From the NCBI GenBank assembly GCA_012295275.1, contig CM022676.1, positions 12,783,660 through 12,847,659 of the forward strand: DNA of 64,000 nt, read 5' to 3'. This stretch comes from Chrysomallon squamiferum. Its lineage: Eukaryota > Mollusca > Gastropoda > Neomphalida > Peltospiridae. The notes beneath the pieces were generated by a model. The model was not told the DNA's origin. It was given only the letters and a program-made list of their open reading frames with translations, and did not search any database. Below, one piece after another: positions 12,643 to 25,089 of the stretch (positions within the stretch are counted from its first letter, which is position 1; each line of letters begins with the position of its first letter). The translations under genes were made by a program, and so were the position numbers.

Positions 12643-13826
12643 GTTTTATCTGAATCTGTCTTACACAGCACATAAAATATTAAGAATGCATGATACTGGA
12701 TTAGTATCCAAATGAAATAAAAAGAGAAACAAACGAAATTAAAATATAAAACAATAAATAAAAAATGTTTAATAATCTCCATTAATAATTCACAAACAGA
12801 AACCAAAAATTTTAAAACCATGTCTTTCAATAATAAATTAAGAAAATAACATACTTGACTAAAAATTATAAAAATAAAACATCTGTCACACAGTTAAACC
12901 ATAATAAAACGTCTTGTAATGAAAATTATTGAATATTCTCTTAAAGAGGTGGGCACAAAAGCAGGTTTGACCATTTCTTTATACTAACTTCTAAGATTTG
13001 GAAATGTATTGGAATATTAATAGAATATGATGCACAATATAAGCCATATCATAACAAAGGGCTAGCCTCAAGTCATTGATGTTATTTTCAATCATTTTAA
13101 CAGGTGATTCAGATTCGATATTTGTGGCCAAAGATGGCTGAACCACCAGTTTTCAGACCGACATATCTCAGTAAACAGCAGTCTGTTACAATTGATGGAA
13201 AGGTAATTCCTTACCGAATCCAAATCTGTGATTACTTTTAGCATTGGAGGTCAAATGTTCATAACCTTACTCTTCATAAGTAAGCTCTAGCTTCCTGTTT
13301 TACAGTTTCTGTCGCAACAGCATTTGTTTTTTTCTTTTAATTTTTATTTTTTTACTAAAAAATAGACAGAATATTCTTCAACAGCCCTTCAAGGACAGTG
13401 CATTATAAATATCTATCTTCTGTTTTCTATAACATTAAAGGTTTTGAACCACTATCCAGATTTTGAATTTTCTTTGTTAATGGTACATGGATATCAGCAT
13501 ATAATGGTGAAAGATTTTCACACAGTAAATGAAATGTTAGAGCAATAAACCCTGTCTAAATATTTTGTGAAACTCAAAATCTGAAAATAAATATTTTACC
13601 CATGTGTCACTTCATCACCTGTTGTTTTGTTGTACAGCTCTGTTACTAATATTAAGGTTAACAGTGCTTTCCATATTACTTATAAATATAATAAAGATAT
13701 AAAATATAAAATAAAATTAAAATCCTTGTTTTCTTCCATTTGGAAGTAAATGTTTTATAATTTAAAAAATTAATAATGATTAATTCCCAGGATTTCTATA
13801 TTTATTGTTTCATTTTCATTTTCAAG

Positions 13827-14090
13827 TTCCTTTGCAAAAAGGTTTCTATAACAACTGGTTCAACTCCAGGAAAGCCAGCAATTCTTACACAACTGACCTG
13901 TTCAACCAACCATTGCCATCCAGAAGCTGTAATCACATGGACTTTAAATAGTTCAAAGATAACAGACGGCATTATCAGCTCCACTGAGACAATTGCTGAC
14001 TCTGGTATTGTACCGAGGAGTAGTTTAAATGAAAAATTTAATACATATGATAATGGGAAAAGTTTGGTTTCTTCAGTTACTAATGGCGAC
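13827..14090 (+). pseudogene. Decayed D2 Ig exon (copy 1)
   Basis: Plus-strand copy of the two-Ig family D2 exon with its acceptor (TTTTCAAG). Reading KVSITTGSTPGKPAILTQLT onward it is clearly homologous to D2 of genes 1 and 2. Three defects: an extra A after the acceptor (CAAAAAGG against CAAAAGG in copy 2) puts it out of phase 1; the second framework cysteine is replaced (SLVSS in place of SLVCS); and homology ends after TNGD, so the last ~20 residues and the donor are missing. Confidence 0.75.
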
Positions 14091-14200
14091 GGTTTACTAG
14101 TTACATTCTGTTTCTCTCTTATATCAACATTGTTACAGAACATTCAAGTCTAATAATTGTTAATAATAAATTACACATTTGGTGAACACTGTATATTGCG

Positions 14201-14203
<3 letters not shown>

Positions 14204-14265
<62 letters not shown>
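14204..14265. repeat. (CT)n microsatellite
   Basis: About 30 CT units. The copy at 29947-30010 is slightly longer. Confidence 0.95.
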
Positions 14266-14267
<2 letters not shown>

Positions 14268-15234
14268 GTGCTTTTAAAATAACAAACCCAACATGCAGAC
14301 AGCAGAACATTTTAACAACTTTAAGAATGTTTTATATACAAATCATTAACAAATATAACTATTTTAAAGATAAAAAATCCACTTAAAATAATAGAAGAAA
14401 ACAGTGAAAGCCTTATTGTCAGGGTTGAAATTCGAAACATTCGGTATATGCATAATTAAGACGTGTACATGGAGCATGGATATTAAAGCATTTCACACAG
14501 AGTTTCTATAATGTTATGAAATGTACTCGCGCCCAGAATTAATCTCGAACAATAACAGATTTTTTTGTATGTTACAAATCGTTTTACAAAAAACAAAATC
14601 ATATAACAACAACAAAAAAACAAAATAGAAAATTATATTTTTTATCTTTATTTGACCATAAGCTCTGGTTGATAACCGTCTCCAATTTTTTTGCAGAAAT
14701 AATAATAATAAATATATAGATAACTAACTAAATAAATAATAACCTTCAACTAAATTCAAACAGAGAAACATTTCAATTAAAATAAATAAAGTAGAAATAA
14801 TACCACAATTGAAATTTGAAACTGTTTAAATATGGAACAAAAAAAATTACATTAAAGCACTTAACATTTAACAATGAATTTCAATAATTTTATAAATATT
14901 TAAACACTTTAATAACTGTAAGAATACTAACAACCAACGTCAACACTTTTCTTTTAAAAATGTCTTCTTTTCTGAAATGCTTTCAAATGTACTGAAAATA
15001 TACCAGCATTCTAACTGATGACTTACTTCTGACTTGTAATTCTAACAAGTATTTGGTACATGTATACTAATACACTGTTTACTTACAAATGATAAAAAGA
15101 AACACAGTTTTAAATTCTATCCAATTATTCTAAAATTAAATTCTAGAAATATACATATATAATATATTTCATTTAGAAAAACTTAAAAACAAAACAATTA
15201 TATTAATATATATATATAAATATACAAAGTAAGT

Positions 15235-15274
<40 letters not shown>

Positions 15275-15381
15275 TTGAGGATAAAACCAAAGAAAACAAA
15301 CAAGAATATAATTGAGATTGTTGTCAATATTTTATACATCTCATATCTCCGTGTTTATCTATCTCTGAGGAGTCTGTAGAT

Positions 15382-15418
15382 CTACAGCAAACCAGTGATG
15401 ACTAAAGTGTTGATAAAC
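15382..15418 (-). CDS. Exon of GPI-type C-terminus, last part (copy 1)
   Basis: Acceptor CTTTCTTCAG, then codons giving MFINTLVITGLL and TAG stop at 15384-15382. Together with the previous exon it makes a ~16-residue hydrophobic end with no basic cytoplasmic tail, as in GPI-anchored proteins. The phase 2 junction fits exactly. Not supported by transcripts. Confidence 0.45.
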
Positions 15419-15777
15419 CTGAAGAAAGATAAAATAAAGATAAAATGATAAACAAATAATTATTAGACACACGGAAATAGATAAGCACAGACACAGACAT
15501 AAAAAAGACAACATATGTAGAGGGACATCATTACATACACTGATACAGGCACATCTTTACATGTACATATAGATAATACATATATACATACATACACAAG
15601 TAATTGAAGACGGTCCGACAGAAAAGTAGATATACAGAATCACAGAAACAAACAGACTGAGCGATACTAGACATAGGTACAGATGATACATGCAGATATA
15701 CTGAGAGTAAAGCTAATAAAAAATTAATAATACAATAAAATAACTAATAAAAAGAAAATAGTTCCAAGATTACTTAC

Positions 15778-15832
15778 ATGATCATTACATAAATCATTGG
15801 AGAAAATCTGGAATCACTTCCGTTTATTTTAT
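15778..15832 (-). CDS. Exon of GPI-type C-terminus, first part (copy 1)
   Basis: A 55-nt minus-strand exon between TATTTTAG and GTAAGTAA, entry phase 1, exit phase 2. Joined to a preceding phase-1 G it reads DKINGSDSRFSPMIYVMI and continues into the exon at 15382-15418. Small residues (NGSDS) followed by a hydrophobic run to the stop are the usual form of a GPI-attachment signal. The entry phase equals the exit phase of all D2 exons in this locus. It lies 2.3 kb downstream of gene 2's transmembrane exon, so it could be an alternative end for gene 2 or a remnant of another paralogue. Confidence 0.45.
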
Positions 15833-15835
15833 CTA

Positions 15836-15866
<31 letters not shown>

Positions 15867-16720
15867 CCTTTAATTACTACCAAATTTTCAGGCAGCACAA
15901 CATACTCATATCTTTCAAGCACGTCTATCTCCAGAAGTGAAAGTCTTGTCCCAGTCAAGCACTTATATTCGTTCTTAATGACCTTCAAATATTCAAATGC
16001 TGACAACAGTAAAAACCTGTTTCTCAAAAAAAAAATTTGCGGTCCTAGACTATTAATTTAATTGAAATTAGCCTCCGAAAACTCAAAGCAGAGAATAGTA
16101 AGTTGTTCTTTAAGCGGAATAAAATTAACTTGCTATAGGTCATCTGCCTATGTAAGGCGAAGTTCTTCTTTACATAATATATAATTGCATACAGTCTTCA
16201 AAGAACTGCCATAGTGAACCTTTAACTCTAACTCATTAGTGTTTCTTTGTATTTACAAAGAAGTGTATTGTGGGAAACATGTTATTTGCAATTTAAATGT
16301 GATTTAAGAGAACTGTGTGAATTATGCTTGTAAATATGAATACATACATACATTCATATATAGATAGATAGCTAGATAGATATATGCTTATATATACAGA
16401 CATGTACATGTATATTCATTAGAAGAAACTGCTGTAAATATTTGAATTCTCTGAAAGTTAACCTATTTTATTAATACTTTTCAGTTTTGAATTATAAAGG
16501 TGGATCTGTGTCTGTACATACATACACACAGTCGAAACTCGTCTAACAGTCAGCTGTTCAAAATCCCACCACAAATTCCCCCAAAAGCATTTCCTTCTTT
16601 AAATGAGCTGTTCTGTGCAGTCACTGGTTTATAACCGCCAGCAGCCAATGTTTTTCACTGAAAATAATCAACTGAACCTACTATAATGGTCACCGTTTTT
16701 ACATATTTTAATAGCTTTCC

Positions 16721-17790
16721 AATGGGGCTAAAAGCAGCCAGAGCCTAATGCTTGCAAAATATTTAAAATGGTTTTCACTGTTGAGTTAAAGCGAAAGTGC
16801 TACGTGTAGTGTTTAAAACATCCTGTTTTACATACAGGTTATGAATTCACAGAAAAACTCATGATCAAGGAAACAACAACACTCCGTTTATGAGCAAATC
16901 TTTATCTTTTTCTCCATGCAATTCATAAAGTTTTTGTCTGCTTGTAAGCCAAATTAATAGAGGTTAAAAAACACTGATTCTGCACTGACTGGCTGAACTG
17001 TAACCGTCTACCACTAACCAGATAAAGTGAATGCATATAACATTGGCTGGGACTTTTACTGAGACTAGGATGTCAACAACTACCACTATGTTGGTATCAT
17101 CCATGTCAGTGGTATCCATCATTTTCCCTGAGTCAAACACCTTCGTTATGGCTGTCTTAAGTCTGTGTTTACTCAGATTCCACAAACTTGCATAATTTAC
17201 GTTAATTTAATAATGAAATGTGTTGATCAGATGAGATCATATTATATTGTGAAAAGAATCATTTTCAAGCATTCTTGACCAGTTTTTAATTAGTGGTTTT
17301 GCATATAAAGATTTCAGATGGTTTTATTAAGAACAGTGGAAGGGGAACTGAGGTTACATGAATGATTAGCACAAGGTTAGGGCTAACAATGTGATTGTGT
17401 TACTTACTGCTTGATGGTGTTGTTTCTGTTGTCGATTCTAATATAAACTTGCATTTATCTCACTCTGTCAGTGTGTGTGTATGTGTGTGTGTCTGAAAGA
17501 CAGGCATTAAGCTGTACCTTTATCTATGTTAATAAGCAGATTACTGAGTGTGGAACTAAAACAGTCAACATAGTATAAACTTCTTTTTAAAGCTTTTTTT
17601 TTTTTTTTGCTATATCAGAATTAGAAGATAGAAGTAAAGCTATTCCTTGATTAGTTAAGCAGAATCCAGAAACAATCACTGGCATCTAGAAATTATCTGA
17701 AATAATGAAGAATGTAGCTAAGTATACTGAGCTGAAACAAATAAAAAGTTTGGAATAAAAAAACAAATTAAATTTGAAACTGCTTAATTT
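16721..17790. other. Region downstream of gene 2; no gene seen
   Basis: AT-rich, with a T-rich run near 17595. The minus-strand open frame 16964-17185 (73 codons) resembles no family I know and has no clear splice context. Confidence 0.35.
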
Positions 17791-17792
17791 GT

Positions 17793-18099
17793 TTATAATT
17801 TGATTTTCACATGAATAGTAATAATGTGTTTTGTTTTCTGATGATCAACATTATTGTAATTCTGTCTGGTTGGATGTTGGCTCTCTGCTGTATTGTTGCT
17901 CACATCAGTTTTATTCAGTGAATCAGTGACTGACTGTTGACAAACTTCAGATTTTGTGAGTTCTTTACAGACATCTTTACTGACTGGTTGATTTGCAGGT
18001 TTTACATTTGTCTGATTATAAGAGTAATCTTCAGAACTTTCATTGTCTTCATCACTTCCATGGTTACCAGACATATTGTGTGAAGATTCATTAGCAATG
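17793..18099 (-). pseudogene. Out-of-frame continuation of gene 2's cytoplasmic tail
   Basis: Immediately after gene 2's TAG, another frame is open for about 100 codons: DSIANESSHNMSGNHGSDED, then an acidic/serine-rich region with SEDYSYNQTNV and QNYNNV before the stop. Its composition (E, D, S, N, Q) is that of a cytoplasmic tail and it begins within a few bases of the stop. A one-base indel in the CTAAGATAG region, or a splice I cannot see, would join it to the receptor. It may therefore be the lost distal half of the tail. Confidence 0.45.
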
Positions 18100-18410
18100 C
18101 TATCTTAGCAATTCTACATCTTCAGTGTCAGTGTACTCTTGAATGTTACAATTTTCGTCTTCTTTGATATCAACAGATGCTTCAGTTTGAGACTTTTCAG
18201 TATTCATTTTACTGCTCAGTTCAATATTTGTAGTTTTATCATTTTTCTTTGTGTTTTGGTTTCTTAGTGATATCAGACAGCATGTTATGATTATACAAAG
18301 ACCTGTGACACTGATAACTGTAATCAGGATAATACAAACTAAATTACAGCCAGAACCTGATCCCAGGTTTGGAGTTGTTGTAGGAACATTTGTTGAATTT
18401 CTTTCTTCTG
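18100..18410 (-). CDS. Gene 2 exon: stalk, transmembrane helix and tail
   Basis: 311-nt terminal exon after TCCTTTTTAG. Stalk AEERNSTNVPTTTPNLGSGS, then the membrane span NLVCIILITVISVTGLCIII, the cysteine pair TCC, stop-transfer residues SLRNQNTKK, and an acidic tail with QEYTDTEDVELL before TAG. EDVELL fits the acidic dileucine sorting pattern [DE]xxxLL. I see no ITIM or ITAM in this frame. Confidence 0.75.
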
Positions 18411-19043
18411 CTAAAAAGGAAATATGCCATTCACTGATGCATCCATAACTAATAGTATCTGACAGTTTGAATTTGTTTATTTTTATTTTTCATGATTATA
18501 AATGTTTTAAAGTATTAGCAGAACATCTAAGAACATCTAAGTGATAACATTAAAAATTATTAATAAGTAGGATTTTGGATTAATGCCATATTAAACAATC
18601 TGGAGATTATATGATGTAACACTACAAAATCACTTATTAAAAAAATTGATACTAATGAAAAATATAAGAGGAATAGCCATGCCAGTAATAATGAAAATAT
18701 TTGAGAAGAAATGAAATATACAGTTTTAAAAATTACTAAATTATATTTAAAGTTCTATTAAGACACAGACACACACAAAATAATTCTACAATAATTGACT
18801 TGTAAATAGGAACATATATAAGGAAAACAAGAGTTGCAATCACAATAAAAATACATTTTAATCAAACTGATTAATTCAAGAATATCGTTGTTGTTCATGT
18901 TTCTGTTTTTCATTCTTAAAATGAATTGTTTTCTGTTTAAATTACAAATTATTTCATTAACCTCAGCTATTATTTTGTCAGTGTAGATTCCTCATATGCA
19001 CAGAAGATTATACTGTATATCTTAGTTGTTTATTTGTTATAAC

Positions 19044-19097
<54 letters not shown>

Positions 19098-22000
19098 TTC
19101 AGAATAAGCAGACTTTAAGAAATTAGTTTCAATAGTTTTCAAGATGGCTGAATATCTGTGCCTTTAAATGGTTAGAATTTCTTTCTCATACAATTTCCAT
19201 TCCTTTGAAGGCCTCATCTTGGCAAATCTTCTAATAGATGACAAAATAAAATATAAATCTGCAAAATCTGAGCTTCATCCAAAATTGGTGACCTGCTTTA
19301 GAGGTTAATTTACATATTATTATTGATGCTGAATTGATAAGGGGATACAAAACACACATTATTAATGCTTAACTGTTATTTCAGGGTGATTCTATGGACT
19401 GTCTGCCAAGAAAGTAACTGATTAAAGCATATTGTGTGTGTGTGTGTGTGTGTGTGTGTCTGCCTACCCACTGTAAAATAATATTAATAATAATAACTTC
19501 TAGTATACCATTATGAATTAATATGAATGAAACCTACCTGTGATATCAAGGGTGATGTTAGATGACACATGGTATTCACCACTAGTAGCTGAACAAACCA
19601 AACATTTCCCATTATCTTCTATACTATACTTTTTATTGAAACTGCTCCTTGTTACAATACCAGAGTCAACAATTGTCTCAGTGGAGCTGGTAATGCCATC
19701 TGTTATCTTTGTACCATTTAAAGTCCATGTGATTACAGCTTCTGGATGGCAAGGGTTAGTTGAACAGGTCATCTGTGTAAGAATCCCTGACTTTACTGGG
19801 GTTGATTCACTTGTTATAGAGACTTTCTCCAAAGGAACTTTAAAATGAAAAATAAAATAATTAATATAGAAATCTTGTGAATTAATATGTACTAATTTTT
19901 ACCACTGTAAAAGATTTATTTCCAAATGGAAGAAAACACAATTTAACATTTTCTTTTCTTTTTCTTTTTTTAATTTCATTTATTTCATTTATTTTAATTA
20001 TTAGTAAAGTGAAATACCTTAACCTTAATATGAGTAATAGGGTTGTATAATAAACACCAGTTGCTGAAGTGGCACCTAGGTAAAAATAATTTATTTCAGG
20101 TTGTGGTTTTCACGAAATATTAAGTTTATTATTGTAAGATTCATTTACTTTGTGAAATTTATGTGAAAATCAGTTCTTTGAATATTTAGTAAAGTTTATT
20201 ATTGAAAGTTTTCATTTATATTGTGAAAATTTACATTCTGATTCAAAAGCTTTAATAGTATACAAAACAGAAGATAGATATTTACAATGCACTGTCCTTG
20301 AAGGCTGTTGAAGAATATTGTGGCCATTTTAAAATACTGGTCAGATTTGGATATTTGCAAAAAAAAAAAAGTTGCTTGTACAACTAATCTATTATGTGAC
20401 CAGGTATGCTGTGACTATCTAATTAAACTTACTGGAAAGAATATTGAGAAGAAACTGATGGATGACATCGACACAAGCAACAAAAGTACATTTCAAATTT
20501 TAACAGAAAAGTCCTACTCATGTGTACATCTTGTTTCCAAATGAAAAGTTAATAAAACTGCAATACCTGCCTATTCTGAGTAAAACAATAAAAATTGAAA
20601 AAAATAATAATAAAAAATACAATGGCTCTTTCAAGACAAACATAATTGCTGACTTAAGAAGAGAAAAAAAATATGAACGTTTGACGTCCAAAACTAAAAG
20701 TAATCACAGATTTGAATTCCTCACAGAATTACCTTTCCTGCAACTTTAACAGACTGCTGAGATATTTGGGTCTAAAGACTGATGGTTATGCCCATTTTCA
20801 CCACAAATATCAAATGTGAATCAGTTGGGGTTACACTCACTGGCTAAATTGACACTGAATGTCACAGATACAAAATGAATCCTAAAACTGCTACTTGTAA
20901 TGAGCAATTGCTCATCATTCAAACTCATTAGCTAATTAGTAACTATTGTTATTATATATTTTGAAAACAAAATTTTCCATGATATATTGAATTCCATGAA
21001 ACAAACACCTGAAAGAAAGAAAATATAAAAAATATTCTACAAAATATTTTCATTCCTTTATTTCAAGTTTAAAAGGTTAAAAATAAAACTCACATTTTCA
21101 GTTATTATCTGTGGTTTATATAGGTTATCATTAAAATGTCTGCTAAAATATAAGAAATAATTTTAAATATTTCAATTTGTTTAGGATGGGATAAAATTGT
21201 CTACCTCATACACACAACTATAGTTATCAAAACTTACCAGTGACATTTACTATTACGATATTACTGTCATCTCCTCCAAATAAAGGCTGACATTTCCATT
21301 CTATTCCATTTTCATTGAACTGGATATTACGTATTGTTAAGTTGTACATAATCCCTTCAGAGCATGTGTAGTCATATTCTGGTGGCAGAGTTCCATTACA
21401 ACTTGTACCTGCTCCTTGGACTACGAAGATATTAATACCAACCCGATTCCAAGCTAATCCAGTTTTATTGCTTCCAGTATTACACGTAAGTACTAATGAT
21501 GATCCTTTTAGAACTGAGTCTTCAGACTGTGTTATGACATACTGACCTGAAATAATGAAGTAAGAGTGTGTGAATATGTGTGCATGTTTAATGTATTAAA
21601 TGTTTTCTTTATTTTTATTTTTATTTTAGTTTACATTCATAAATATACTTATTTCTTTAATTTATTTCTTGTCCTTCAACACACACCCCCAAAAAAAAAA
21701 AAAAAAAAAAAAAAACAAGTGAGAACAGATACAAATAACAACAACAATAATAACAACAATCCAGATGGGCCTGGAGTCTGATAATACTTCTTGTTAAGGG
21801 TGACTAACAATACTATACCCTACAAAATTCACCACAAATATACCAATAAAAAATAATAATAATTAATAAAAAAATTAAAGTTAGTTTTCAATTCATTTTC
21901 TGTGTATGATTAATGTCACAATATAAGACCTTTAGTATTAACAAAATTTCAAAATCTTCAGAGTACTTCTGATATTACATATGATTTTGTGTATCATAAT

Positions 22001-22356
22001 TACCATGCATATATTGATTGTTAAGTCTAAAATCTGCTATAAGAAATGAGAGCACAATTATGTATGCTTCTTATGATTTTGTTAGTTTCAACATACATGA
22101 AAAATGAGATTCTAAAAAATGTGTAAGTAAATAAAAGCTTCAGCCACTAAACTAAAATTTACAAGTGTTTCAGATTAGAAAAAAGTGTACTGGAAGTAAT
22201 AATTCTCATTATTTCAAACATATATAGGAACGTGTTGTGACTTACAGAGAATCAAAATTAAAAAAAAAATGGAGATGCAATTAACTCACCTAAAGTACTA
22301 TTGATAAATGCAATGCTTGTAAAAATGAGGATTATTTGAAATTTCATAATCTTCAT
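18100..22356 (-). CDS. Gene 2: complete two-Ig type I membrane receptor
   Basis: Four minus-strand exons (22290-22356, 21238-21546, 19538-19837, 18100-18410) join in phase 1 at every junction to give 328 codons plus TAG. Order: signal peptide, D1 (cysteine-rich V-like Ig), D2 (C2-like Ig), short Ser/Thr stalk, one transmembrane helix, cytoplasmic tail of about 56 residues. It should be a single-pass plasma-membrane receptor or adhesion molecule. Its paralogue is gene 1. A possible non-coding first exon is at about 25.1 kb. The tail may be shortened by a frameshift (see 17793-18099). Ligand and pathway unknown. Confidence 0.8.
19041..19096. repeat. (ATT)n microsatellite in gene 2 intron
   Basis: About 18 ATT units between the D2 and transmembrane exons. 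Confidence 0.9.
19538..19837 (-). CDS. Gene 2 exon: D2, C2-like Ig domain
   Basis: 300 nt, phase 1-1, donor GTAGGT. VPLEKVSITSESTPVKSGIL, framework cysteines in TQMTC and CLVC, tryptophan in VITWTLNG, and NIT near the end as a possible glycosylation site. It differs from gene 1 D2 at scattered positions, most densely in the C'-E region (TSSTETIVDSGIVTR). Confidence 0.8.
20308..20544 (+). pseudogene. Antisense intronic ORF, repeat-derived (copy 1)
   Basis: A 78-codon plus-strand frame in the gene 2 intron between D1 and D2, antisense to the gene. Key segment ACTTNLLCDQVCCDYLIKL, then KLMDDIDTSN and FQILTEKSYSC. It is homologous to the minus-strand frame at 28849-29127. Several differences between the copies fall at synonymous positions (TAT/TAC, CTA/TTA, TCC/TCG, TAC/TAT), as expected of sequence that was coding. 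Family not recognised; probably part of an old mobile element. Confidence 0.4.
21238..21546 (-). CDS. Gene 2 exon: D1, cysteine-rich V-like Ig domain
   Basis: 309 nt, same length and phases as gene 1 D1. It begins QYVITQSEDSVLKGSSLVLTC. Framework cysteines are in LVLTC and IEWKC; the additional pair is in GAGTSC and YTCSEG. NLTI and NGT are possible N-glycosylation sites. Acceptor TATTTCAG, donor GTAAGT. Confidence 0.75.
21691..21715. repeat. Poly(A) tract
   Basis: About 25 A following CCCCC, in the intron upstream of gene 2 D1. Confidence 0.85.
22290..22356 (-). CDS. Gene 2 exon: start and signal peptide
   Basis: ATG at 22356 follows directly on an acceptor (TTTTACAG, GTT, ATG), so a 5' UTR exon exists upstream. 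MKIMKFQIILIFTSIAFINS has a basic start and a hydrophobic core, a good signal peptide. Exit phase 1 before GTGAGT. A second in-frame ATG lies three codons on; the first gives the better basic N-terminus. Confidence 0.75.
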
Positions 22357-22359
22357 AAC

Positions 22360-25080
22360 CTGTAAAACAGAACAAAAAAAACAACAGTATTTATGGTTAA
22401 AAAAAAAATAAAAAATAAAAAATAACTGAACATAATGAACTGACCTAATTTATTTGTATATAAATAATATTTAGGACCACACACTGGTTGTAGCCTGACT
22501 GATTCAGATTTTGATAAAAATTGTTTTATAAGTTCTTTTTATCTTTATCAGATCAATACTTTTGGGATGTTATTCTTCAAAAATTACATTTTTTGTCAAA
22601 ATGGGCATAGCCACCAATCTTTTGAGCAAAAAATCTCAGCAACTAAATTTTATCATAATCTGAGCCATTCAGATTGAAGTGGCATCTCGTGCTATTTGGT
22701 TCATTATAATTTACACTACATAAATAATAAAATATGAAAATCTTTTGACTGATGTGAGATTTTGTTTTCATCAATATTTTAAATTAAAAATACACAATGA
22801 AGAAAATCTTTACCACAGATAAACTCTTATTATTTCTACATTAAAATGTTGGTCTTGAATTATCTCATTATTTAACTAATTTTATTAAGAAATGAAAACT
22901 CATCTCCATAACATTTATTTTTGCACAAGATCAAGAAAAATGAAACATTCGGGGAAAATAAACATAGGAGCTTTACTGATATGATTAGAAAACTGTTAAC
23001 ATCTAGTTACTAGAACTATTCATATTTTTTAGATAAATCAAACCATTAAAAAATTGTACTAATTTTAGCAAATCCCATTTTTTTTGTTAAATAAAAGTAA
23101 CCTTTTAATATAAATAGATTTTTTAATAAGCACTATGCAGTTAAATGTCTACAGTAAAAATGTAACAATTTTAAATAGCACAAAATACTTTTCTTCAGAC
23201 ATGTAACTTGATTTTTCAGACTTAAGCATTATGATACTGAATTAGGAGTAACAAGTTCAAAAACATTGGATCCTGCTTTGGCATGTGATCTATGCAGCAT
23301 GAAAATACTTTGCACATGATCTACAACTTAAAGGGTGATAAGAAATAATACCCTGAAGAAAAAGTCAGATGGCAAACATATAGAGTTTTGCTCAAGGTTT
23401 ATCACATTCATTCTGTATTGTGTCTGACTACTTAAACGACAACAAATATGCTGTTGCTGTTTTCATCAAAGTAATTCTTCAGAACCTATAAACAAATTTT
23501 TATGGAGCCAGTCAACACTTCAAGCAAAAATCAAATTTATGTTTTGCACTAACCTCATGAATTCTAAATTTCAGCAAACTGTCATTTGTTTGCCACTTCA
23601 CACAATACAGGTGCTGTAGGTGGCATTGGCAGAACAGTTAAAAGGAAAGTGTTTAGTGCCATGAAGACACTACATAAGAGAATAGACAATACTGAATCAT
23701 ATGCAGAATGTGCTTGGAAGTTTACATCTAGAAAGTTTAACTGATTATGGCTTTAGTATGGGTGCATGAGTCACTGTTGAACAAACCTTAATTAATTAAC
23801 AAATCTGACAAGTTAAAGTAGATTTGTTACAAATTTATATGACTAGGTATTTGAAAGTACAGCACTTTCCATCATTCCCAGGTTCTTAGAGTCAATGTCT
23901 GGTGTCTTTATCACATTGACACGGAAGAACTCCAGCATTAGTTTTGTATTGATTCACCCAAACAAAAGTACTTTTAAATTATCCTTTTGATTTTTGATTA
24001 ACACCATCAAAACCTAAATAAAATTCAGATCAGTTATATTTCTTAATTTCTAGCTTTTGGGAAAAATTATCAAAGTTAACAATAATTATATCCAGACCAT
24101 AAACAAACTTGTTACTTCATGTTAGGTGACATATTCAAAATACTGCCATATGTCTGTATTTGTATTAAACTTTATTTTATATAATTTAATTAATTAGTTT
24201 TAATTTTAATTAATTTGTTATCCTAGAAAATTTCATAATTATCTTGCTTTTAAAGTAAGAAATGACAATTTCATTAACATCTATCAGAGCATTTGTTTCA
24301 ATGAAACCTAAAACAACTGACTGAAAAATGAAAACTTTCTAGAACATAAAATTCAGATTTTTCAAGTTATCATTTTAGTGGTTTTTCCAAGCACTTTCCA
24401 GGCATACTGAGGAAATAATTGTCATTTGTTTGTTTCCTGTGTAAAATGACCTATTTATGTTATAAATATGTGACCAAAGCTGTCTCTGTGCTGCAGTTGA
24501 AGGTGGCACGTTTTAGCTTTCTTTGAAAGGAGTCTATTATTTGTGTATCTATTTTGTCATTACTGCTACATTTTTCAAAAAACAACAAACATCATGACAT
24601 AGTATACACATTCAGATTTATCAAAATAATACCAAAATGTGTGGTTTTCTCAGCTAATGTGGCCATAGCAATTGATGTTGCTGCTGCTGCCTGACTTTTT
24701 TCACTTTCTCTCTTTCTTATGACATAATTCATCAATTCTGACAACTGTATAGGAAAAAATCCGAACACTATAGTTTTGAAAATTTTGTCAAATAGTACCA
24801 TACGAAATAAATCTAATCCAAATATTTACAAGGAAACGTCAGCTAGATTACACATTATACATATTTCTTTCATAATTTTCCCACTGAAAAGATAAGCTCC
24901 ACTTTCTAACACAATTCCTTCCGATAGTAGATACCTGTTTAGAACGATTAAAAAGCGGGGAGGGGATTATTCGAAATCTTTCGTATCATTTTACTGCTTT
25001 TGTAAACATTATTAACGAACGACATTGTAATGTATGACTTACATTATTTTACAAATCATATCCACGTTTAAAATAAACAA
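22360..25080 (-). other. Probable first intron of gene 2
   Basis: If the exon proposed near 25.1 kb is real, this is a 2.7-kb intron. It holds a dispersed repeat near 22593-22680 and a decayed coding remnant near 23.6 kb. No Ig exon was found in it. Confidence 0.35.
23585..23740 (+). pseudogene. Remnant of an uncharacterised repeat-encoded protein
   Basis: The plus strand reads VGGIGRTVKRKVFSAMKT followed by a region ending NTESYAECAWKF. From memory this resembles a G-G-x-x-K-R-x-V motif common in invertebrate hypothetical proteins tied to mobile DNA. There is no intact open frame and no start. Tentative. Confidence 0.25.
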
Positions 25081-25089
25081 ATAACTCAC

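Larger units (their letters stand above)
13371..16720. repeat. Recent 3.35-kb segmental duplication, copy 1
   Basis: From AATATTCTTCAACAGCC to TTAATAGCTTTCC this block matches 29117-32462 with only scattered single-base and microsatellite-length differences. It includes a decayed plus-strand D2 exon and two minus-strand GPI-anchor-like exons. The match stops in copy 2 only because the N gap begins there. Either a very recent duplication or an assembly artefact. Confidence 0.9.

Noticed and set aside
14119-14310. RERERE repeat protein on the minus strand, also at 29864-30055
   Set aside because: Translation of the (CT)n microsatellite.
15833-16027. Minus-strand frame with FEYLKVIKNEYKCLTG and ERYEYVVLPENL
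   Set aside because: It looks coding-like and has a possible acceptor, but no donor in the phase needed for the next exon, and it matches no family I know. It is identical in the copy at 31578, so conservation gives no extra support.
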